DNA of 11,991 nt from Candidatus Omnitrophota bacterium. Lineage in GTDB: Bacteria; Omnitrophota; Gorgyraeia; Gygaellales; Profunditerraquicolaceae. Shown piece by piece: positions 6,273 through 11,991 of the stretch. Within the stretch, counting starts at the first letter, position 1, and every line of letters starts with the position of its first letter. The position numbers and the translations under genes were made by a program. Where the stretch lies: assembly GCA_023247875.1 (NCBI GenBank), contig JAHFFQ010000029.1, positions 1-11,991 of the forward strand, written 5' to 3'. Below the pieces are notes generated by a model, which searched no databases, was not told where the DNA came from, and saw only the letters and a program-made list of their open reading frames with translations.

Positions 6273-7203
6273 AAAGCAGGCCTCCGATAGCCCCGTAAAT
6301 TACAATAAAAGAAAAGGATAAAAGCGACATGGCCAGGGCCAGCTGTTTTATTACACCCGCCTTGGCAAAATAAACCACGAATAAACTTTCCCTCAAACCC
6401 AGGCCGCCTATAGCAACAGGCAGTAAGGTGATCGCCCCGATTATCGGTATAAAGATAAGGAAATAAATGAAGTTTATTTTAACCCCCAAAGATAGGGAGA
6501 TAAAATAAATACTTACAGGGGTGATTATCTGGGCAAGGAAAGACAAAAGCAGGTTATAAACAATTATTTTCCTGCGGTGCCGGAAAATATGTATCTCCCG
6601 GTGCATGTCTTTGATCATCTCTTTTACCTTTTCGGCACCCGGAGTAGTCAGGAACCTGGTGATCTTTGAATAGATAAAACTGTTGAATAAAACCAGCAGA
6701 ATAATGGCTAATAACCCGATAATAACGGCAATTGATGAAAAAACTACCTTATCCAGCACAAGCTCCCTGCCTAATAAGATGGCCGGCAGGATCACAAACA
6801 CCAGGCCGATATATCCGCTTAACCTATCCAGAAAAACCGTGGCAATGACCTCTTTGGCTTTCCTGGTATGCTCCGCGAGGTCCGCGGTCCGCACGACATC
6901 ACCGCCTATCGTCGAGGGAAGAAAAATGCTGAAGAATATCCCTCCTGAGAATGAGCTTATTAATTTTTTCGGAGAGATATTGATACCCGCGGCCAATAAC
7001 AGCATGCGCCAGCGCAAGAAACCGAGTAGATAAGCCAGGAAGAATACCGCAAAACCAGTTCCCAAAAACAGCTTGTTGACCCCGCGGATATCGTTCATCA
7101 AATCGCGGATGTCGATGCCGGTTATTCTGAACAAAAGAGCCAGCAATAAAATACTTATGCTGACCCTCAACAACACGGATAATATTTTCTTAAGATTAAC
7201 CAC
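6217..7203 (-). CDS. YbhN/UPF0104-like integral membrane protein (LPG synthase TM family)
   Basis: The 328-residue protein is almost wholly hydrophobic, with about eight membrane helices. It carries the signatures of the lysylphosphatidylglycerol-synthase transmembrane family: FLPSTIGGDVVR at 94-105, DRLSG at 126-130 and LPVAIGGLGLRE at 261-272. Only the membrane domain is present; the soluble aminoacyl-transferase domain of MprF is absent, so it does not make lysyl-PG by itself. Relatives are annotated as flippase-like, and the substrate is unknown. The start is GTG, six bases after the purC stop codon, with a weak GGGAG site in the purC end. Its last 18 codons overlap the NYN gene in another frame, and the tail TVHHRRVQFNKPPAV is hydrophilic. 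Confidence 0.87.
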   Translation of the reverse strand: MVNLKKILSVLLRVSISILLLALLFRITGIDIRDLMNDIRGVNKLFLGTGFAVFFLAYLLGFLRWRMLLLAAGINISPKKLISSFSGGIFFSIFLPSTIGGDVVRTADLAEHTRKAKEVIATVFLDRLSGYIGLVFVILPAILLGRELVLDKVVFSSIAVIIGLLAIILLVLFNSFIYSKITRFLTTPGAEKVKEMIKDMHREIHIFRHRRKIIVYNLLLSFLAQIITPVSIYFISLSLGVKINFIYFLIFIPIIGAITLLPVAIGGLGLRESLFVVYFAKAGVIKQLALAMSLLSFSFIVIYGAIGGLLYVFTVHHRRVQFNKPPAV

Positions 7204-7209
7204 TTTTGC

Positions 7210-8100
7210 TTAAATCTCCCTTCCTGTTAATTTGCGGTAAGCCTCTAAATATTTTTCCGTAGTCTTGGCGATAATCTCCTCCGGCAGGCCCGGGGCAGGA
7301 GGTTGCTTGTCCCACTCCAGGGTCTCCAGATAATCACGCACGAACTGCTTATCAAAGCTCATCTGGGCTTTCCCGGGCTGGTAATCTTTAGCAGCCCAGA
7401 AGCGCGATGAATCAGGAGTAAGCACTTCATCAATGATAATTATCCGGTCATTATAAATGCCGAACTCGAATTTAGTATCGGCGATAATGATCCCCTTTTG
7501 CAAAGCATAACGGCTTGCGCGTTCATAAACCTCAATGCTTATTTTTTTCAAGGCCTCCGCTGTGTCAGCCCCTACCAGCTCGGAAATATATCCTTGGCTT
7601 ACATTCTGGTCATGCCCGACATCTGCCTTGGTTGAAGGGGTAAATATGACTTCCGGAAGCTTATCCGATTGGCGCAGGCCTTTGGGCAAATTGATCCCGC
7701 AGATGGATTGCTTTTCTTTGTATTCATTCCAACCCGAACCGGATAAATAGCCCCTGACCACGCATTCAACCGGCAGGGGCTTGGTTTTTAACACCAGCAT
7801 TGAGCGGCCGGATAGATCCGTTTTATACTTCTGGAGCTCAGAAGGATATTTGTCCGCATCCACTGTGATCAGATGATGCGGGATTATATCCTTAATAAAA
7901 TCAAACCAGAATTCGGATATACCGGTCAAGACACTTCCCTTGCATGGTATCCCGCAAGGAAGGACCACATCAAAACAGGAGATACGGTCAGTGGAAACTA
8001 TCAGAAGTTTATCCCCCAGATCATACACATCCCTGACCTTACCCCTGCGAAAGAGCTTAAGATCCTTAAGATCAGTTTTTAACAGAACATTATTGTACAT
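7210..8100 (-). CDS. purC: Phosphoribosylaminoimidazole-succinocarboxamide synthase
   Basis: This enzyme joins aspartate to CAIR using ATP, giving SAICAR in de novo purine synthesis. The 296-residue length fits the longer form of the family. Signatures include [22 protein letters not shown] at 19-40, the ATP-grasp-like entry; [18 protein letters not shown] at 110-127; [14 protein letters not shown] at 153-166; IADTKFEFG at 206-214; and [12 protein letters not shown] at 224-235. The ATG overlaps the end of pckG by 11 bp, and a GGGGAG site lies in the pckG coding sequence about 11 bases ahead, so the two are co-transcribed. No other purine gene is in the window. Identification is secure. Confidence 0.97.
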   Translation of the reverse strand: MYNNVLLKTDLKDLKLFRRGKVRDVYDLGDKLLIVSTDRISCFDVVLPCGIPCKGSVLTGISEFWFDFIKDIIPHHLITVDADKYPSELQKYKTDLSGRSMLVLKTKPLPVECVVRGYLSGSGWNEYKEKQSICGINLPKGLRQSDKLPEVIFTPSTKADVGHDQNVSQGYISELVGADTAEALKKISIEVYERASRYALQKGIIIADTKFEFGIYNDRIIIIDEVLTPDSSRFWAAKDYQPGKAQMSFDKQFVRDYLETLEWDKQPPAPGLPEEIIAKTTEKYLEAYRKLTGREI

Positions 8101-9886
8101 ATTTCTTCAATCTCCCCAGGAGGGCATTATATTCATCCCACAGTTCTTTGGGCAGGTCTTTTCTAAAGCCTCCGAAGAATTTATTTATCCCTTTTAACTC
8201 CGCAAGCCACTCCTCCTTATCCACCTTAAGCAGCTTTTCTAACGCGCCGGCCGAAAGATTGAGCCCGGTCATATCAATATCAAAGGGGTACGGAAGATAA
8301 CCTATCGGGGTTTGCATGGCATTGACTTTATTATTGCAGCGGTCAAGTATCCATTCCAATATCCGTAAATTTTCGCAAAATCCCGGCCAGAGGAATTTAC
8401 CCTGGTCATCAGCCATGAACCAGTTGACATGAAATATCTTGGGCGGCTTGGCCATAAGCCTGCCCATAGCCAGCCAATGCCGGAAATAATCCGCCATATT
8501 GTAGCCGCAGAAAGGAAGCATTGCCATAGGGTCCCTGCGCACCTGCCCCAGCTTGCCGACCTGGGCTGCGGTCAACTCCGAACCCATGGTCGCTCCCGCA
8601 AATACGCCGTGCTGCCAGTTAAAAGATTCATATACCAGCGGGGCGACATGCTGGCGCCTTCCGCCAAAAACTATCGCCGAGATCGGCACACCGTGATGTT
8701 GCTCCAGCCTGAATGATGCGGAAGGACAATTCATGATGGGGGCGGTAAAACGGGCGTTGGCATGCGCCCCTTTGATTACCATGTCCTCTGCATCCCTGGC
8801 ATGCGGTTTCCAGGGATTGCCCTTCCAATCAATACCTTGTGCCGGCACCTCTCCGTCAGCACCCTCCCACCATACGGTATTATCCGGCTTCAAAAGTACG
8901 TTTGTGTAAATAGTATCCTTTTTAATCGTCTCTACCATGTTCGGATTCGTTTTGGAATTTGTCCCGGGGGCAACCCCGAAGAACCCGGTTTCAGGGTTGA
9001 TCGCCCAAAGAGAACCGTCGGAATCCACGCGCATCCAGGATATATCATCTCCTACTGTCCAGATGCGGTAGCCCTTCTTTTTAAGGCCTTCCGGAGGGAC
9101 AAGCATTGCCAGGTTGGTTTTACCGCAGGCACTGGGGAAAGCCGCGGCTATATATTCAACATGGCCATTGGGCTCTTCAATGCCCATGATCAGCATGTGC
9201 TCGGCCAGCCATTTTTCCTTTCGGGCAACGAAACTGGCAATCCGCAGAGAAAGGCATTTCTTACCCAGGAGAACATTGCCGCCGTATCCTGAACCCACGC
9301 TCCAGATAGTATTATCTTCGGGAAAATGCAGGATCAGCCTTTTATTTATGTCCAGCTGGGCTTTTGAATGCAGGCACCTGGTAAAATCATCATCCCTCTC
9401 CATCTGCCTTAGCACTGCCTGGCCGCAGCGGGTCATGATCAGCATATTCAAAACCACGTAACGCGAATCCGTCAGCTCCACCCCGATCTTGCTAAAAGGG
9501 GAGCCTACCGGACCCATGGAAAAGGGGATCACGTACATTGTGCGGCCCTTCATCGACCCGCGGAATATCTCCCTGGCTTTTTTATAAGCGGTAAACGGAC
9601 GCATCCAGTTATTGTTTGGCCCGGCGTCACCTTTCTTTTTGGTGCAGATAAAAGTCAAATGCTCGGTGCGCGAGACATCATCATGGGCGGTACGGTGCAG
9701 GAAACATCCGGGAAGTTTCTCCTGGTTCAGCCGGATCAATTCCCCCGAATCAACCGACTCTCTTTCCAAAGATAGCTTCTGCCCGCCGGACCCGTCTATC
9801 CAAACGATACGCTCCGGCGAACAAAGCTTAGCCATTTTATTTACCCACTCGATCAGTTTTTTATTGGTTGTAGGAAATTTTTCCAT
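8090..9886 (-). CDS. pckG: Phosphoenolpyruvate carboxykinase, GTP-dependent
   Basis: This cytosolic enzyme interconverts oxaloacetate plus GTP with phosphoenolpyruvate, GDP and CO2, the entry step of gluconeogenesis (or, in reverse, an anaplerotic CO2 fixation). The 598-residue length is typical of the GTP class. Visible motifs are the kinase loop FPSACGKTN at 250-258 with the reactive C254 that marks this class, the metal-binding VGDDISWMR at 278-286, GVAPGTN at 304-310, and the downstream FAGATMGSE and [13 protein letters not shown] segments around the nucleotide site. No key residue appears lost. The ATG is four bases after the trxB stop codon, with AAGGAG in the last trxB codons as its ribosome binding site. 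The direction of flux in this organism cannot be told from sequence. Confidence 0.97.
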   Translation of the reverse strand: MEKFPTTNKKLIEWVNKMAKLCSPERIVWIDGSGGQKLSLERESVDSGELIRLNQEKLPGCFLHRTAHDDVSRTEHLTFICTKKKGDAGPNNNWMRPFTAYKKAREIFRGSMKGRTMYVIPFSMGPVGSPFSKIGVELTDSRYVVLNMLIMTRCGQAVLRQMERDDDFTRCLHSKAQLDINKRLILHFPEDNTIWSVGSGYGGNVLLGKKCLSLRIASFVARKEKWLAEHMLIMGIEEPNGHVEYIAAAFPSACGKTNLAMLVPPEGLKKKGYRIWTVGDDISWMRVDSDGSLWAINPETGFFGVAPGTNSKTNPNMVETIKKDTIYTNVLLKPDNTVWWEGADGEVPAQGIDWKGNPWKPHARDAEDMVIKGAHANARFTAPIMNCPSASFRLEQHHGVPISAIVFGGRRQHVAPLVYESFNWQHGVFAGATMGSELTAAQVGKLGQVRRDPMAMLPFCGYNMADYFRHWLAMGRLMAKPPKIFHVNWFMADDQGKFLWPGFCENLRILEWILDRCNNKVNAMQTPIGYLPYPFDIDMTGLNLSAGALEKLLKVDKEEWLAELKGINKFFGGFRKDLPKELWDEYNALLGRLKKYVQ

Positions 9887-9890
9887 TCAG

Positions 9891-10799
9891 TCACTCCTTA
9901 GCGGCAATGAATTTATAAGCGGAATCAGCTGCCACAGCTCCGTCTCCGCAGGCGTTGATCACCTGATACAGGCTTTTCTTGCGGCAATCCCCGCAGGCAA
10001 AAATACCCTCAACCGAGGTAGCCATAACTTCATCCGCGATTATAAACCCCCCCTCATCCATTTTTAATTTACCTTTCAAAAATATTGTCTCAGGCTCATA
10101 CCCTATATAGATAAAAACACCGTCGCAACTAAAATCGCTCTCCTTGCCGCTTAAAAGGTCTTTTATTCTTACCGCTCCTACCTTCTGCGCCCCTTTTATC
10201 TCTGTGATCACGCTGCTTAAAATAAAGTTTATTTTTTTATCCTGCTGTACCTTCTCCTGAAGTATCATTGATGCCCGCAGGTCCTGCCTGCGGTGGACTA
10301 TATTCACGGAGGATGCGAAACGGCTCAGATAGAGAGCCTCTTCGGCAACCGCGTTTCCTCCTCCGACGATCACCACTTTCTTTTCTTTATAAAATGGGGC
10401 GTCACAGGTAGCGCAGTAGGAAACACCCCTGCCGGTATATTTTTCCTCACCCGGAACATTCAATTTACGGGCCCGGGCGCCTGCGGCGATAATGATCGCG
10501 AGGGATTCATGCAGTCCGCTCGAAGTTTTGACTGTTTTCTTGGCGCAATCCAGCTCAATAACCTCATCACTCTCTATTTTCACGCCCAGCTCCCTGACCT
10601 GCTTCTCCATCCGGCTGATCAACTCTGCGGTAAGTATCCCTCCGGGAAAACCGGGATAGTTCTCGATACTCTCGCTCATCAATATCCTGCCGCCTAAGGA
10701 CATTTTCTCAATCAGAAGAGTATCCAGCCGGCTGCGGCCGGCGTAAAGTGCTGCGGTCAATCCTGCCGGACCTCCTCCTATAATGATCAGGTCATGCAT
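9891..10799 (-). CDS. trxB: Thioredoxin-disulfide reductase
   Basis: This flavoprotein passes electrons from NAD(P)H through FAD and a redox disulfide to thioredoxin. The 302-residue chain has the FAD motif GGGPAG at 8-13, the active-site CATC at 129-132, the nucleotide-binding GGGNAVAEEA at 146-155, HRRQDLRA at 169-176 with arginines typical of NADPH preference, and the C-terminal FAD segment GIFACGDC at 265-272 followed by ACGDGAVAA at 283-291. The nucleotide motif reads GGGNA where E. coli has GGGDS/NTA-type variants, a common difference. Extra cysteines C269, C272 and C284 flank the FAD segment. The ATG overlaps the lipA stop by 8 bp, and GGAG lies nine bases ahead. No thioredoxin gene is in the window, so the partner is elsewhere. 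Confidence 0.95.
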   Translation of the reverse strand: MHDLIIIGGGPAGLTAALYAGRSRLDTLLIEKMSLGGRILMSESIENYPGFPGGILTAELISRMEKQVRELGVKIESDEVIELDCAKKTVKTSSGLHESLAIIIAAGARARKLNVPGEEKYTGRGVSYCATCDAPFYKEKKVVIVGGGNAVAEEALYLSRFASSVNIVHRRQDLRASMILQEKVQQDKKINFILSSVITEIKGAQKVGAVRIKDLLSGKESDFSCDGVFIYIGYEPETIFLKGKLKMDEGGFIIADEVMATSVEGIFACGDCRKKSLYQVINACGDGAVAADSAYKFIAAKE

Positions 10800-11655
10800 A
10801 ATTCAATTCTCCGTAAATCGAAGAGGCCTGGAATGAAGAACGCGCCTTTGGAGCGCATAAAGCTTTTCTAAAGCCCATGGTTTTGGCCAGCTCCGCCAAC
10901 TCATCAAACTCACCCGGCTCTATAAACCTCTTAACCGGGTGATGGCCGGGTGATGGCCGAAGATACTGGCCAAGGACCAATATATCACACCCTGCTGTTT
11001 TTATATCCCGCATAGCAGCGATGATCTCCTGACTGCTCTCCCCTAATCCCAGGATCAAGGATGACTTGGTAACCATCGCGGGGTTAAATTCCTTAATGAG
11101 TTTCAACACCGCTAAAGTCCTCTTATAATCTGCCTGCGGCCGCACCAATGGATAAAGCCGGCTTATCGTTTCAAGATTGTGGCCTATCACATCCGGACCG
11201 GCATCAACAACCGCCTTGATTCTTTCTCTCTCGCCTTTAAAATCCGGGATCAATAATTCTATCCTGATTTTCGGCAGATAATCGCGCAACCGCGCTACCG
11301 TATCAACAAAAATCCGCGCTCCTCCATCTACCAGGTCATCGCGGGTTACCGAGGTGATCACCGCGTAATCCAGGCCCATCTTACGCACGCTGCAGGCGAT
11401 CCTGGCTGGTTCACCCGGATCAGCGGCAACCCCACAGGAAGTTTTTTTTACCGCGCAAAAGGCGCAACTCCTGGTGCATCTATCACCAAGTATCAAAAAG
11501 GTCGCGGTGTGCTGCTTAAAGCAAGAATTGATATTCGGGCATCTTGCTTCCTGGCAGACAGTATGAATATCTCCAGATTTAAGCTGCTCCCGCAAATCTT
11601 TCACAGAGTTATCCGGAAGATCCTGCTTGAGCCAGGCTGGCAATCTATTCCTCAT
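10792..11655 (-). CDS. lipA: Lipoyl synthase
   Basis: This radical SAM enzyme inserts two sulfur atoms into protein-bound octanoyl chains to make lipoyl cofactor. The 287-residue protein has both iron-sulfur sites. The auxiliary cluster is C34-x4-C39-x5-C45, with its fourth ligand expected in the C-terminal RSS motif (R272, S273, S274). The radical SAM motif C60-x3-C64-x2-C67 lies in RCTRSCAFC. The substrate-region motif LRPSPGHHPVKRF at 232-244 also fits. The ATG is seven bases after the def stop, with no clear ribosome binding site, so coupling to def is likely. No lipB, lplA or lipoate-using dehydrogenase gene is visible here, so the use of the cofactor cannot be deduced from the window. 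Confidence 0.97.
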   Translation of the reverse strand: MRNRLPAWLKQDLPDNSVKDLREQLKSGDIHTVCQEARCPNINSCFKQHTATFLILGDRCTRSCAFCAVKKTSCGVAADPGEPARIACSVRKMGLDYAVITSVTRDDLVDGGARIFVDTVARLRDYLPKIRIELLIPDFKGERERIKAVVDAGPDVIGHNLETISRLYPLVRPQADYKRTLAVLKLIKEFNPAMVTKSSLILGLGESSQEIIAAMRDIKTAGCDILVLGQYLRPSPGHHPVKRFIEPGEFDELAELAKTMGFRKALCAPKARSSFQASSIYGELNYA

Positions 11656-11662
11656 AATATAA

Positions 11663-11991
11663 TCAAAGCTTCAATTTACAGGTTTTATTGCTTTCCTTTA
11701 AAACCGATAATCTTCTTTTTATGCGCAGCTTTTCCAGTAAAGACGCGTAATCAATGATCAATATACCCTTTAAATGGTCTATCTCATGCTGCAATACGCA
11801 GGCAAAAAGATCCTTTGCCTCTAATTTTACGGGATTCGCGTTTTCATCTAAAGCCTCAACCCAGACCTGTTTTGCCCTCTTGACCTTAATGCATACTCCC
11901 GGCACGCTCAGGCAGCCCTCCTGGATAGCCTGGCTTCCCCGGCACTTTACTACCTTCGGGTTAACCAACTTATAAAGACCTTCCCCGATAT
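11663..11991 (-). CDS. def: Peptide deformylase, N-terminus outside the window
   Basis: This metalloenzyme removes the formyl group from the N-terminal methionine of new proteins. About 108 C-terminal residues are visible and the frame stays open to the window edge, where it reads IGEGLYKLVNPKVV. The usual family phase for this strand shows that the real start and motif 1 (GxGLAAPQ) lie upstream. Motif 2, EGCLSVPG (11902-11925 approximately), supplies the cysteine metal ligand, and motif 3, QHEIDHLKG, supplies the two histidines and the catalytic glutamate. The tail after LLEKLRIKRR is basic, as is common. A TTG near 11968 could be mistaken for a start, but that would delete the first catalytic motif. 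The gene leads directly into lipA. Confidence 0.95.
   Translation of the reverse strand, partial: IGEGLYKLVNPKVVKCRGSQAIQEGCLSVPGVCIKVKRAKQVWVEALDENANPVKLEAKDLFACVLQHEIDHLKGILIIDYASLLEKLRIKRRLSVLKESNKTCKLKL

Noticed and set aside
8762..9292. 176-codon open frame on the plus strand
   Set aside because: It is fully antisense to pckG, across its conserved nucleotide-binding region, and resembles no family.
10935..10956. Tandem 11-bp repeat ccgggtgatgg
   Set aside because: It lies inside lipA over the normal PSPGHHPVKRF segment and does not change the expected length, so it is a coincidence of coding.
11663..11968. Complete short deformylase starting at the TTG near 11968
   Set aside because: The frame continues upstream with family-like sequence to the window edge, and this start would remove the first catalytic motif.

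Overview
All thirteen genes in this window, eleven complete and two cut by the window edges, lie on the minus strand, so transcription runs from high to low coordinates. The organism is probably a Gram-negative, uncultured-type bacterium. The exported lipoprotein-type binding protein and the Cache-like sensor kinase point to a periplasm, and very tight operons mix housekeeping genes of unrelated pathways. This would suit a lineage such as Omnitrophota, but that assignment is only an impression and rests on no marker gene. No RNA genes, mobile elements or CRISPR arrays were seen.

Region A (11991 down to 5784) is one compact housekeeping run: def (5' end outside the window), lipA, trxB, GTP-type pckG, purC, a YbhN/LPG-synthase-TM-like membrane protein and a YacP-like NYN nuclease. 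Neighbours are a few bases apart or overlap, up to 56 bp for the last pair. The run covers N-terminal protein maturation, lipoate synthesis, thiol redox, gluconeogenesis and purine synthesis. No internal promoter or terminator was recognised.

Region B (5783 to 4971) is a single-gene unit. A clear sigma70-type promoter (TTGACA, 17-bp spacer, extended TAAAGT) carries an 18-bp palindrome, mostly in its spacer. It drives a small MscS-related multi-helix membrane protein that ends at a strong 14-bp-stem intrinsic terminator.

Region C (4951 to 611) is a sensory operon with gaps of 13, 1 and 7 bp: a Leu/Ile/Val-type binding lipoprotein, a 791-residue membrane histidine kinase, a stand-alone receiver, and a secreted chagasin-like (I42) protease inhibitor. 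No ABC permease or ATPase gene is present in the window, so the binding protein may serve signalling rather than uptake. The kinase appears to carry a cysteine-rich PAS domain inserted inside another PAS domain. The terminator of region B leaves almost no room for a promoter before this operon.

Region D (610 to 1) has a 195-bp gap holding short coding-like fragments in shifting frames, then a membrane protein of unknown function that runs off the window. The most interesting part is region C: a possible binding-protein-coupled two-component system with a protease inhibitor as co-transcribed cargo.
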